Assembly: GCA_964194845.1 (NCBI GenBank)
Contig: CAXMNX010000047.1
Coordinates: 13,566-77,565 of the forward strand
Source: CAXMNX01 sp964194845
Lineage (GTDB): Bacteria; Pseudomonadota; Alphaproteobacteria; Rhodobacterales; Rhodobacteraceae
DNA length: 64,000 nucleotides
Direction of reading: 5' to 3'
This document shows, piece by piece, positions 19,076-27,952 of this stretch (the stretch's first letter is position 1; each line of letters begins with the position of its first letter). The notes under the pieces were generated by a model that saw only the letters and a program-made list of their open reading frames with translations, made no database searches and was not told the origin of the DNA. The translations under genes and the position numbers were made by a program.

Positions 19076-19152
19076 GGTCCCGTAGCTCAACTGGATAGAG
19101 CACCTGCCTTCTAAGCAGGATGTTGGGGGTTCAAGTCCTCCCGGGATCGCCA
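19076..19152 (+). tRNA. tRNA-Arg (TCT)
   Basis: 77-base cloverleaf including an encoded CCA. Acceptor arms GGTCCCG (19076-19082) and CGGGATC (19142-19148) pair with one G-T wobble, the anticodon stem-loop is CTGCC-TTCTAA-GCAG with anticodon TCT, and the T-loop GGTTCAAGTCC is present. Discriminator base G, then CCA at 19150-19152. Confidence 0.95.
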
Positions 19153-19160
19153 AGTGACGC

Positions 19161-20390
19161 GTGCCGGAGAACCCGTTGAAAGCGCTTTTCGTTCATCAGA
19201 ATTGTCCGGGACAGTTCAAGCATCTTGCACCTGCAATGGCCGCACGCGGCGACGAAGTGATTTTCATCACCCAAAAGGGTCGGCCGGACGTGTCCGGCGT
19301 CCGCAAGATCGAATACTCAGCCCATCGTAAGGTGAACGAAAAAATACACCCCTACCTCGCAGGTTCCGAAGCGGCGGTATTGAACGGTCAGGCTGTCGCG
19401 CGAATTGGGTTTGCGCTGAAGGAAAAGGGCTTCGTGCCGGACGTTATGATCGGTAATCCGGGTTGGGGCGAGACTTTGTATCTGAAAGACGTCTGGCCCG
19501 AGGCGCGGCTTGTGTCGATGTCAGAGTTTTTCTATCGCGGGCGGGGTTCGGATGTCGGTTTTGATCCTGAGTTCAGCCAGGGCCCGGACGCCGCGTTAAG
19601 GGCAAGAACGCGGGCAGGTGTTCACTTGCTGGCATTAGACGCCGCCGATGTGGCCTATGCGCCGACCAACTGGCAGCGCGATCAGTTTCCCGAAGCCTAT
19701 CGCGACAAAATCCGGGTGATCCATGCCGGCATTGACTGCGAGCGGGTTCGCCCGGATCCGAAGGCAAGTTTCGCTCTGCCCGATGGCCGCGCGCTGACCC
19801 GCGACGACGAAGTTCTGACATTCGTGGCCCGAAACCTTGAACCCTATCGCGGGTTTCATTCCTTCATGCGCGCTTTGCCGGGGGTGTTGGAAGCGCGCCC
19901 CAACGCGACTGTGGTGATCGTCGGCGGTGACGAGGTGAGCTATGGCGCGCGGGCGCCGGACGGCAAATCCTGGCGCGAGGTCATGGCCGAAGAAGTCGGC
20001 CCGCTGCCGGATCGGGTGTGTTTTACGGGCAAGATCCCGTATCCGGCATTTCTGGCCTTGGCCCAGGTCTCATCCGTCCACGCCTATTTCACCTATCCCT
20101 TTGTTCTGAGCTGGTCGATGCTCGAGGTCATGGCGGCAGGCGGGTTCGTGGTCGGTTCGCGAACGCCGCCGGTCGAGGAAGTGATCGAAGACGGGCGGAA
20201 CGGCTGGCTGATGGACTTCTTCGACGTCCGCGAAATTGCTGCGCGTTTGACCCTGGCACTTGAAGCCCGCCGCGATGTCGAGGCACTGCGCATCGCGGCC
20301 CGGCGAACCATTGTCCAGCGATACGCGCTGCCTGATTGCTTAGCCGCACAGCTTGACCTGATTGATGGCCTGAAATCGCAGGCGCGGTAA
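19161..20390 (+). CDS. Glycosyltransferase family 4 protein
   Basis: 409 residues, cytosolic or membrane-associated GT-B enzyme for polysaccharide synthesis. The N-terminal Rossmann domain begins KALFVHQNCPGQFKHLAPAM, a pattern of GT4 enzymes that act on extracellular polysaccharide. The C-terminal nucleotide-sugar domain contains FVARNLEPYRGFHSFMRALP, FTGKIPYPAFLAL and the donor-binding region SWSMLEVMAAGGFVVGSRTPPVEEVI, with the conserved Glu. GTG start at 19161, eight bases after the tRNA. It opens a run of plus-strand polysaccharide genes up to 26034. Confidence 0.88.
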   Translation: MPENPLKALFVHQNCPGQFKHLAPAMAARGDEVIFITQKGRPDVSGVRKIEYSAHRKVNEKIHPYLAGSEAAVLNGQAVARIGFALKEKGFVPDVMIGNPGWGETLYLKDVWPEARLVSMSEFFYRGRGSDVGFDPEFSQGPDAALRARTRAGVHLLALDAADVAYAPTNWQRDQFPEAYRDKIRVIHAGIDCERVRPDPKASFALPDGRALTRDDEVLTFVARNLEPYRGFHSFMRALPGVLEARPNATVVIVGGDEVSYGARAPDGKSWREVMAEEVGPLPDRVCFTGKIPYPAFLALAQVSSVHAYFTYPFVLSWSMLEVMAAGGFVVGSRTPPVEEVIEDGRNGWLMDFFDVREIAARLTLALEARRDVEALRIAARRTIVQRYALPDCLAAQLDLIDGLKSQAR

Positions 20391-20447
20391 TCCGCAGTTA
20401 ACCAGTTACAAGGAAAATACGCCTCAAAGAATCAGCGGGGCGAAGCT

Positions 20448-22004
20448 TTGAGCGACGACACGATCTTCGGCGGCCCGGGGGACGACACGATCTTCGGTGG
20501 CGCGGGCGACGATGTGATCGCGGGTGGCCTGGGTGCCGACCTGATGGATGGCGGCACGGGCACCGACCGGTTGTCCTATTCCGACGCGACCAGCCGCGTT
20601 GTCGTCGATATGCTGAATAGCACTGTCGTTGGCAGTTACGCTGCGGGCGATATATTCTCGAACTTCGAAAACCTGGAAGGTGGGCTGGGCGATGACTTGT
20701 TGCTGGGCGACAATGCCGACAATCTGATACTTGGCGGTCGCAACACCGACGAACTTCAGGGGCGATTTGGCGAAGACACACTTGAAGGCGGGGCAGGGGC
20801 CGATACGCTCGACGGCGGCGGCAACATGGACACTGCGGCCTATTCGGCAAGCAACGCGGCAGTAATCATCAACCTTTTCAACGGCTTCACCGCTGGCGGG
20901 CACGCCGTTGGCGATATATTCGTCAAAATTGATAACTTAATCGGATCCACTTTCGGTGATAATCTGGTCGGCACGTTTACCGACAATGTGTTGGAAGGCG
21001 GTGTCGGGGCCGACACGCTGAATGGTGGTGCCGGGCGCGACACAGCGAGTTACGTCACCGACATATCCGGTGTGGTTGTGTCGCTTGATACCGGCACGGC
21101 GCTGGGCGGACACGCTGTCGGTGACGTCCTGTTGAATTTCGAAAATCTGCGCGGCGGATCGGGGGCAGATGCGCTGACGGGCGACGGCGACGCAAACATT
21201 CTTTGGGGCGGTGTCGGCGTTGATACGCTGACCGGTCTTGGCGGCGACGACACTCTGGAAGGCGGCGAAAATGCCGATCTGCTTCAGGGCGGCACCGGTT
21301 CGGATTGGGCGGCCTACACGGAAAGTCCCATGGCGGTTCAGGTCAATCTGGCAAGCGGCACCCCCACTGGCGGCGATGCGGCGGGCGACAGCCTGTCGTC
21401 GATTGAAAATCTGCTGGGGTCCGATTTTGCCGACAACCTGACGGGCGATGGCTCTGACAACATCATCGAAGGCGGTGCGGATGCCGATACCCTTGATGGT
21501 GGCGGCGGCACAGACACGGTTTCCTACGCCAACTCCGACACCCGCGTCGTGGTCGATCTGCTGAACGGAAACACGTTCCTTGGCCACGCCGAAGGCGACG
21601 TGATATCCAATTTCGAGAACCTGACCGGGTCGCGTCTGCCGGACTATCTGCTTGGATCGAACGGCGACAACGTGCTGACCGGTGGGGCCGGAATTGACCG
21701 CCTTGAGGCGCGCGGCGGCGATGACACCCTGACCGGGGGCACCCAGAACGACAATCTGAAGGGCGGCGCCGGGGCCGATACATTTGTGCTGAATATCGGT
21801 GATGGCGCGGATCTTATCGCCGATTGGGAAGACGGCATCGACCAGATTGATGTCTCTGACTTCGGGCTCACTTTCTCGCAAATTCTGACCGCCGCATCGC
21901 AACTGCCGATAGGCGCCCTGCTGATTGATTTTGGCGGCGGCGACGGTTTTCAGATTAACAATTTCGCGCTGGCAGACTTTGACAGCGGCGACGTGATCGC
22001 CTGA
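20448..22004 (+). CDS. RTX (hemolysin-type Ca2+-binding repeat) protein, type I secreted
   Basis: 518 residues, made almost wholly of glycine- and aspartate-rich nonapeptides (GGxGxDxUx), for example DDTIFGGPGDDTIFGGAGDD at the start. Six or so repeat blocks alternate with a longer module containing VVDLLNG/VVSLDTG and GDVISNFENL. The C-terminus (GADTFVL, then DLIADWEDGIDQIDVSDF) resembles the uncleaved secretion signal of ABC type I systems, so the protein should be exported to the outside and fold with calcium. No ATG or GTG is available: the frame is open back to the stop of the preceding glycosyltransferase and the first start is TTG at 20448 with only a weak GGGGCGA upstream. No type I transporter gene is in the window. 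Confidence 0.85.
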   Translation: MSDDTIFGGPGDDTIFGGAGDDVIAGGLGADLMDGGTGTDRLSYSDATSRVVVDMLNSTVVGSYAAGDIFSNFENLEGGLGDDLLLGDNADNLILGGRNTDELQGRFGEDTLEGGAGADTLDGGGNMDTAAYSASNAAVIINLFNGFTAGGHAVGDIFVKIDNLIGSTFGDNLVGTFTDNVLEGGVGADTLNGGAGRDTASYVTDISGVVVSLDTGTALGGHAVGDVLLNFENLRGGSGADALTGDGDANILWGGVGVDTLTGLGGDDTLEGGENADLLQGGTGSDWAAYTESPMAVQVNLASGTPTGGDAAGDSLSSIENLLGSDFADNLTGDGSDNIIEGGADADTLDGGGGTDTVSYANSDTRVVVDLLNGNTFLGHAEGDVISNFENLTGSRLPDYLLGSNGDNVLTGGAGIDRLEARGGDDTLTGGTQNDNLKGGAGADTFVLNIGDGADLIADWEDGIDQIDVSDFGLTFSQILTAASQLPIGALLIDFGGGDGFQINNFALADFDSGDVIA

Positions 22005-22027
22005 TTGCGGTCCAAGGAGGACAATTG

Positions 22028-22873
22028 ATGCCTGATCTGGCTGTTGCTGTGCCGAAACCCACGACGCCACAGCCACGAAAACAGCGCCCTGATACACCGA
22101 TTTTCTTCATGCACATCGCGAAAACGGCGGGATCTTACGTAAATGAGCGGTTTGCGCACACACTCGACGTCGACACCATTCAGACCCACATTGAACAGTC
22201 GATCGGCAATACCGACGACCTTCAGGCGGCATTGTGCGAAGGTAAGCGCTTTTTCTCTGGTCACGTCATGCTGGGGCTCTGGGACGATATCGCTGGTCCT
22301 TTGGCCCGCGAATTTCGGATGATCACAGTTCTGCGCGAACCGATCGACCATCTGGCGTCGCATATTCAGTGGCTCGATCATTACAACAACCCAGATCGCC
22401 GTGGCAGATACGCAGCCCTTGACGAGGCGCACCGCCGTATCGTTGATCGGATCGGTGCTATTGATCTTGCCGACATCGGGCAGTTGGACGCCTATCTGAC
22501 GGGGCTTTCCGGAACCGAGATGCGGCTTCTTGACAATTGCCAGTCGCGCTATTTCATCATGTCGGGGCGACGCGATCTCGACTGCATCCGCGCTTTGACC
22601 CTTGCCGACAGATCAAAAATCGCAACCGCGCTTGGCCGATTTGCTGCCGTGGCCTGCCAGGACCGACTGGCCGATGGCCTTTCAGCATTCAGCGTCGCAA
22701 CCGGCGTCGGGCTTTCGTTCACGGACGCCCGTGTCAATGCCGCAAAGTCCGAGCGGCGGATCGACATCACGCATCCGCTTGTCCGCCACGTGTTGGCCAA
22801 GCGCACAATCGTAGATCAATGGCTATGGCAAAGAGCCAGGCAATTGCATCCTGCTCAGGTGACGAATGAGTGA
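22028..22873 (+). CDS. Sulfotransferase family protein
   Basis: 281 residues. The PAPS-binding 5'-phosphosulfate loop is FFMHIAKTAGSYV (residues about 26-38) and the 3'-phosphate region is VLREPIDHLASH, the two hallmarks of the sulfotransferase/heparan-sulfotransferase-like fold. It would transfer sulfate from PAPS to a sugar or other acceptor. AAGGAGGA lies ahead of the ATG at 22028 (TTG at 22025 is an alternative). The stop overlaps the start of the next glycosyltransferase by eight bases, so the two are translated together and a sulfated surface polysaccharide is the natural inference. Confidence 0.75.
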   Translation: MPDLAVAVPKPTTPQPRKQRPDTPIFFMHIAKTAGSYVNERFAHTLDVDTIQTHIEQSIGNTDDLQAALCEGKRFFSGHVMLGLWDDIAGPLAREFRMITVLREPIDHLASHIQWLDHYNNPDRRGRYAALDEAHRRIVDRIGAIDLADIGQLDAYLTGLSGTEMRLLDNCQSRYFIMSGRRDLDCIRALTLADRSKIATALGRFAAVACQDRLADGLSAFSVATGVGLSFTDARVNAAKSERRIDITHPLVRHVLAKRTIVDQWLWQRARQLHPAQVTNE

Positions 22874-25208
22874 CACATCCGCACGTTCCGGTGTCACGCC
22901 GATTATCGTCGTGTTGGCGGTATACGCACCCGACGAGGGTTTGCTGGCCGAGCAGATTGCCTCGCTCGCCCGGCAGACGCATCCGGTGTCCAAGCTGGTC
23001 GTCGTTGTCGCCGACAAGCATTCAACGGGTCTGACCGAGCGGATCTGTGAAAACCACGGCGTGCCGGTCGAATGCGTGACGCCCGATCAGACGACGCCTT
23101 CGGTCAAAAGCTTCGAGATCGGGCTGGCCCGCGCGGTTGAGGTTTCGCCCGAGGATGCGGTCATCGCGCTTTGCGATCAGGACGACATCTGGCACCCGGA
23201 AAAGCTGGCGGCTTCGGTTCGCTGTATCAGCGAAACTGGCGCCGGGCTTGTGCACACTGACGCACGGGTAGTTGGCCCAAAGGGCGAGTTGCGGCATCAG
23301 TCGCTTTTCAGGCTCGAACGGCGACAAACGAAGGCCAACCTGCGCGCATTATTGCTGAAAATTTCGGTGACCGGAATGACCGCTGTGATGACGCGGCAAG
23401 TTGCCAGTGCCGCGCTGCCGTTTCCGGCGCAATCGGCGCTTTTCTTTCATCACGACCTCTGGCTGGCGATGGTTGCGTGCGTACTTGGCGGCATATCCTA
23501 CGTCAATAAATCGCTGGTCGACTATCGCCAGCACGGTCGCAATGTCATCGGCGCCATCGAAACAGGATACGACTGGCCCCGGATCGGCACCAAGGCGTGG
23601 TATCGCCACTGGGCGGGAACCTATGCCGTCGCGGCGTATCTGGCAAAGTCGCTTTATATCCGCATCGGCGATGTCACCGCTTCGGGAAAAGCCGCGCCGG
23701 ATCGGGAGCGCTTGGCGGACCTGAGACCGTACCTCGCGCGGCGCGCAATCGGGGTGGCGTTTTTATCCGACGCCGGAAAATTGCTGGTGGCCGGGCATTT
23801 TGCCCTGGCGCTGCAATCGCTGATGTTTTTCTGCGTGCGGATCGGGCGGATGGGCTGGGCCCTTCGTACGACCCTGCGTAGCGGCCTGATGTCTGCGCTT
23901 TCCGAGTTCGATCGAAAGGCATTTTCTATGGCACCCGGCGCACAGCCGGGCACCGCGGACAATGACATTGAAATCGCAAGGCCGCGGTTGAACGCTGCGT
24001 CATTTCGGGAAACCCGGGTTGCCTGTAAATTTGGCGTTGCAGTGAAATCCGCCGCGCCGGGGCGCTTTTTGATCCTCGTGCCAAGCTTGAATCCCTCGGA
24101 AATTTTCGCCGGCATCGCCACCGCAATAGACATCGGCATCGGGCTGGCGCGTCGCGGACAGCCTGTCGTGTTCCTGGCGATCGATCTTCCCGTCGCAAGT
24201 CGCGACCGGACTTTCGACTTTATCGGCGATCGCGCCGGGGGCGACCACAAGGCTGCCCTGTCACATATCTCGATCGCCTGCGGCGTGACCGAGAAAACAA
24301 TCGCCTTTCACGCGCAAGATCAGCTTCTTGCTACAGCCTGGTGGAGCGCACATCTGATCCATGACATCCTTCGTCGTGGCGGCTTTTGCCACGAAAATTT
24401 CTACTATCTGATTCAGGATTTCGAACCCGGGTTCTATCCCTGGGGTGGCGAGTACGCTGGTGCGTTCGCCAGTTATCACCTTGATTTCACGCCGATATTC
24501 AACTCAACCCCGCTACAGCGTCATTTCGAGGAGCTTGGCCTGATCCCTGGCGGTGGCGCTGCACTTACGTTTCGTCCTTCGATTGATCTGGGTTGTTACC
24601 AATCGCTGAAGCGGCAACAGCACGACCGCCGACGGCTTGTTCTTTACGGGCGCCCCGAAGTGCCGCGAAACATGTTCGCCACCGCCCTGGAAGCGATCGA
24701 GGCATTCCTGGCGCGCGAAGAACCTGGCGTCCGCGACATCGAGCTTTTGAGCGTCGGTCTGGCGCATTCGGACGTTAATTTCGGCGGTGGCCACAGGCTA
24801 GCCAGCCTGAAAAAAATCCCCTGGGCCGACTATCCGCAGTTCCTGTCCACGGTTGATGTCGGTCTGTCGCTGATGCTGTCGCCGCATCCAAGCCATCCAC
24901 CGCTGGAAATGGCGGCGGCAGGTGCCAGAGTTATCACCAATACGTTCGCCTCAAAAGACGTCGGCCTGCTTACATCGTCCATTCACTCGGTTGAACCGAC
25001 GGCGCGCGACATATCGCAGGCATTATCGGCTGCATGGGCGGCGGCGCCGGCAACGAAAGCCGAAAGGCAGTTTGATCTCAAGCCCTTGGGGCTCCGCTTG
25101 AAGAGGTGCTCGACGCACTTTTCGCGGAGCTGCAACCGCACGGGATCGAACTTGCGGCGACCGGATGAGCGGCGCGGCAAAGATATCGGCGACGAAGGCG
25201 GGCTTTGA
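22866..25208 (+). CDS. Bifunctional glycosyltransferase (GT2 domain plus WsaF/GT4-like domain), 3' frameshift
   Basis: About 770 residues with two enzymes in one chain. Residues 1-330 are a GT2 (GT-A) domain: IIVVLAVYAPDEGLLAEQIASL, DQDDIWHPEKL (the DxD-type site) and DYRQHGRNVIGA, typical of rhamnosyltransferase-like GT2. Residues about 385-760 resemble WsaF-type GT4 rhamnosyltransferases (YYLIQDFEPGFYPWGGEYA, RLVLYGRPEVPRNMFATA, HPSHPPLEMAAAGARVITN). At the GGGG run 25088-25091 the frame appears to lose one base: the alternative frame reads APLEEVLDALFAEL and stops at 25166-25168, giving an ATGA overlap with the next gene. As written, the ORF ends at 25208 with an unrelated tail. Either a real mutation or a base-calling error. 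Confidence 0.75.
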   Translation: MSDTSARSGVTPIIVVLAVYAPDEGLLAEQIASLARQTHPVSKLVVVVADKHSTGLTERICENHGVPVECVTPDQTTPSVKSFEIGLARAVEVSPEDAVIALCDQDDIWHPEKLAASVRCISETGAGLVHTDARVVGPKGELRHQSLFRLERRQTKANLRALLLKISVTGMTAVMTRQVASAALPFPAQSALFFHHDLWLAMVACVLGGISYVNKSLVDYRQHGRNVIGAIETGYDWPRIGTKAWYRHWAGTYAVAAYLAKSLYIRIGDVTASGKAAPDRERLADLRPYLARRAIGVAFLSDAGKLLVAGHFALALQSLMFFCVRIGRMGWALRTTLRSGLMSALSEFDRKAFSMAPGAQPGTADNDIEIARPRLNAASFRETRVACKFGVAVKSAAPGRFLILVPSLNPSEIFAGIATAIDIGIGLARRGQPVVFLAIDLPVASRDRTFDFIGDRAGGDHKAALSHISIACGVTEKTIAFHAQDQLLATAWWSAHLIHDILRRGGFCHENFYYLIQDFEPGFYPWGGEYAGAFASYHLDFTPIFNSTPLQRHFEELGLIPGGGAALTFRPSIDLGCYQSLKRQQHDRRRLVLYGRPEVPRNMFATALEAIEAFLAREEPGVRDIELLSVGLAHSDVNFGGGHRLASLKKIPWADYPQFLSTVDVGLSLMLSPHPSHPPLEMAAAGARVITNTFASKDVGLLTSSIHSVEPTARDISQALSAAWAAAPATKAERQFDLKPLGLRLKRCSTHFSRSCNRTGSNLRRPDERRGKDIGDEGGL

Positions 25209-26034
25209 GCCGCGTTCCGAATTTGCGCCAACCTGCGACCAGGTAGCGTCAGAAAGCCAAGGGCATTGGAACGGCTGTCGCGGCCGGTGGAAAATGATCC
25301 GCGTCTGGGTCTATGGCCACGCGATCGCCGATCGCGTCATCGCCATTCTGCTGGCACCCGCGGTGGCCTTCCTGCTTGCCGCACTTTGGCCCGTTGCCCT
25401 GATCTGTCACGGGCGACCGTTTCTTTATGGCGCCAAGCGCATGACGTCGCCAACCCGCGAGTTTCGCCTCTGGAAGATCAGAACGATGAGGGCCGATGAC
25501 AGCGCGGAACTGGCTGTATTAGGCGGCGATCAATTGGCGCGTGTAACAACTCTGGGTCAGCTCTTGCGGCGCACGAGATTGGATGAAATTCCTCAGATTT
25601 TCAATATATTGGCAGGCGATATTCGCTTTATCGGACCGCGCCCGCCGCTGCGCAAATACGTCGAGGCCTACCCCGATATTTACGCGCTGGTGCTGGCGAT
25701 GAGACCGGGCATCACCGGCCTTGCGACGGTCATGTTGCACAAGCGCGAAAAGCGCCTTTTAGAGCGTTGCACTTCCCCTCAGGAAACCGACGACGTCTAT
25801 CGTCGCGCCTGTATCCCGATAAAGGCCGGGCTGGATATTCTTTACCTGAAACGCCGGTCGCTCGCTCTGGATGCTTTCGTAATTTACCGAACTTTTGCCG
25901 GGCTGCTGCCCGGTAAGGTGTCCGGCGATCACTTGTCTAGTTCCAAGCGCTGTGCCGGTGATGGCTCGGCGCAATTGACGGAATCTTCGTTAAGACATCC
26001 AAGCGACAGCAGGATTAAAAGCCGGGCGGCCTGA
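25165..26034 (+). CDS. Sugar transferase (polyprenol-phosphate priming glycosyltransferase)
   Basis: 289 residues of the bacterial sugar transferase family (WcaJ/PssY/EpsL-like), which loads the first sugar phosphate onto undecaprenyl phosphate at the inner membrane. A hydrophobic hairpin (IAILLAPAVAFLLAALWPVALI) is followed by the catalytic domain: FRLWKIRTMRAD, LGQLLRRTRLDEIPQIFNIL (Asp-Glu active pair) and IRFIGPRPPLRKYV. The ATG at 25165 overlaps the restored stop of the upstream glycosyltransferase (ATGA). The C-terminal 40 residues after the catalytic domain are polar and not conserved. It is the last gene of the plus-strand polysaccharide run. Confidence 0.88.
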   Translation: MSGAAKISATKAGFEPRSEFAPTCDQVASESQGHWNGCRGRWKMIRVWVYGHAIADRVIAILLAPAVAFLLAALWPVALICHGRPFLYGAKRMTSPTREFRLWKIRTMRADDSAELAVLGGDQLARVTTLGQLLRRTRLDEIPQIFNILAGDIRFIGPRPPLRKYVEAYPDIYALVLAMRPGITGLATVMLHKREKRLLERCTSPQETDDVYRRACIPIKAGLDILYLKRRSLALDAFVIYRTFAGLLPGKVSGDHLSSSKRCAGDGSAQLTESSLRHPSDSRIKSRAA

Positions 26035-26055
26035 GGTTTGGTCTTCGGGCGATAT

Positions 26056-27030
26056 TCATACTTTCCCAAGCCCCGCTGCCACCCAGAGAGCGAGTGATCC
26101 GCGCCGCGTCTGGCGCATGATGCCGGCGCGGTGCAACGACAGAATACGGCCTATTGGTCCGCAATGGCGCGACGCCAGAAACAGATCGAGCTGGCGCTGG
26201 GCCGTCGGGGTCATCCACCGTCTTGAATGGTGCAAGGCGGTTGACTGCGCTTTGGTCCAGGTTGCCAGATGCCCTTGCAGCAGTCGCCTGATCCGCGACA
26301 AGGCAGCAATCGGTGAATCGTTGGCCCCGATCTGGTTACTCCCGTGTTGGCGATAGAAAAGACAGGGGTTGGCATCGTAAATCATACTGCCACCTGACCC
26401 GGTAACCATTTGATAACACCACCAATCGTGCGAGATGATGGTGTCGGCATGGTGGCTTGCCGGTTGCAGGAAATCCAGCGCTGCACGGTTGATCACCATC
26501 GTGTTGCCGCCGGCAATGTTTTGCACCAGGGCGTTTCCGAAACTCGGGGCGCGCCGGAACAGAAGCGAATTGTGCAGCGGGCGAAGGTGCCTGTCGGATA
26601 TTGTTGTGCGCCCGCCGTATACCCCAGGCCCATCACGTTCCTTAAGGGCCGCCACAGCGCGCGCCAGTTTGTCGGGAAACCAGACGTCATCCTGATCGGA
26701 AAACGCTATGTAGGGCGCGCTTCCGGCGGCGCGCAGCAGCGACAGGAAATTGGCAGCCGAACCTTTGCCCGGCCCCCTTAAAAGCGTGACCCGCCGCCCG
26801 GAATGGGCCTGTGCAAATTCGCGTATTATCGCGCAGGTATCGTCTGTCGATCCGTCGTCGGACGCCAAAAGCGACCAATTTTCGTGGGTCTGATCACGGA
26901 AGCTCTCCAACTGCTCGGCAATATGCGCGGCACCGTTGAAGGTCGCGAGCAGAATAGTGACATGCTCGGCGCCGGAATGGGTGGTCGGCGACCAGACGGG
27001 CAATGACCGAAGGCTGGAAAAATCGCTCAT
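26056..27030 (-). CDS. Glycosyltransferase family 2 protein, rhamnosyltransferase-like
   Basis: 324 residues, GT-A fold. The N-terminal nucleotide-binding part is VTILLATFNGAAHIAEQLESF with ASDDGSTDDT, and the DxD-type site is FSDQDDVWFPDKL, a sequence typical of rhamnosyltransferases and shared with the GT2 domain of the large glycosyltransferase at 22866. DWWCYQMVTGSGG and FYRQHGSNQIGA follow. The start overlaps the stop of the ABC permease gene (ATGA), so it is in an operon with the export permease and faces the plus-strand part of the locus tail to tail. Confidence 0.88.
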   Translation of the reverse strand: MSDFSSLRSLPVWSPTTHSGAEHVTILLATFNGAAHIAEQLESFRDQTHENWSLLASDDGSTDDTCAIIREFAQAHSGRRVTLLRGPGKGSAANFLSLLRAAGSAPYIAFSDQDDVWFPDKLARAVAALKERDGPGVYGGRTTISDRHLRPLHNSLLFRRAPSFGNALVQNIAGGNTMVINRAALDFLQPASHHADTIISHDWWCYQMVTGSGGSMIYDANPCLFYRQHGSNQIGANDSPIAALSRIRRLLQGHLATWTKAQSTALHHSRRWMTPTAQRQLDLFLASRHCGPIGRILSLHRAGIMRQTRRGSLALWVAAGLGKV

Positions 27031-27857
27031 TTATGCACCAGATCGTCGTGAAACCGGTCAAGTAGCATCAACCCAAGGCAAAGAAGCGCGGTCGCGGTTC
27101 CGAACACGAACGAAGCGCTGATATAATTCGGCGCATAGGTCGGATAGATCGCCGCGCGCATCGCCCCGGTGATGTGAAAAAGCGGGTTCAGGCCAAGCAC
27201 AGCCTGATACTGATCGGGAACATCCTCGAACAGAAAAACGACGCCAGAGATGATGAAAAGCGGGCGCATCGCGATCGCCCATAGCCGTTCCCAGGCCGGA
27301 AATGCTGTAATGAGATAACAATTGACGGCACCGACGCCAGCGGCCAGCGCGGCGGCCATGGAAAGTGCGATTGCGACGCCCAGCGGATTGGGGTCCGCGC
27401 CGGTTCCGAAGGCTGCGATAATCGCGCTCAGGACAAGCAGGATGACAAGGCAATGAGTGAGCAGGTTCAGGCAAAACCGCGCGATCAGCGCATCGAGGTA
27501 CCGAACAGCGCCAAAGCTGAAAAGCGGTTTTGAGAACCGAACCGAGGCGGCAACTTTCTGGCTGATGTCGTGAAACAACATATAGGGCAGCAGTCCGGTC
27601 GCATAGAAAAGCGCGAAATTCGTGCCCAGTGGTGGCGCGCGGAAGGCCAGCGAAAAGGCGAACGAAAGCAGTGCGACCGCCGCGACCGGTTCGACTATTG
27701 CCCAAAGCCAACCACCGGGCGAGCGGCCATAAGTCGTTGCCATTTCACGCAAAGCAAGCGCTGATATCGCGCGAAAAGCCGACAACCGCCCCGGTGGTCG
27801 GGTCGGGCAGGGCGCGGATTGCGTCAAAGGAGCACTGACAATGGGAACTATGGCCAT
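27027..27857 (-). CDS. ABC-2 type polysaccharide export permease (KpsM-like)
   Basis: 276 residues with six predicted transmembrane helices, the inner-membrane channel of an ABC exporter for capsular or surface polysaccharide. The N-terminal amphipathic part (AISALALREMATTYGRSPGGWLWAIVEP) and the region FRAPPLGTNFALFYATGLLPYMLFHD are typical of the KpsM/ABC-2 family; LFHITGAMRAA near the C-terminus is also characteristic. The matching ATPase is at 29095-29754 on the other strand, so the system is split into two divergent units sharing the region 27858-27952. No clear Shine-Dalgarno precedes the ATG at 27857. Confidence 0.88.
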   Translation of the reverse strand: MAIVPIVSAPLTQSAPCPTRPPGRLSAFRAISALALREMATTYGRSPGGWLWAIVEPVAAVALLSFAFSLAFRAPPLGTNFALFYATGLLPYMLFHDISQKVAASVRFSKPLFSFGAVRYLDALIARFCLNLLTHCLVILLVLSAIIAAFGTGADPNPLGVAIALSMAAALAAGVGAVNCYLITAFPAWERLWAIAMRPLFIISGVVFLFEDVPDQYQAVLGLNPLFHITGAMRAAIYPTYAPNYISASFVFGTATALLCLGLMLLDRFHDDLVHK

Positions 27858-27952
27858 GAACAGTATTTGGCGTAGCGCAGCATTCTTTACGCCGAATTAC
27901 CGAGACTCCGAAAGGCTGCATCAGCAGCGCATTTTGAAGCAGAAATCGTCTC

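Noticed and set aside
19076..19160. tRNA-Arg as an integration site for the polysaccharide locus
   Set aside because: No second copy of the tRNA 3' end and no integrase nearby in the window.
20448..22004. DNA-level repeats that might be a CRISPR or satellite array
   Set aside because: The repetition is due to coding of RTX nonapeptides; repeats are imperfect and have no spacers.
20937..22097. Open frame of 386 codons antisense to the RTX gene
   Set aside because: It mirrors the repeats of the RTX protein; the plus-strand frame gives perfect Ca-binding nonapeptides.
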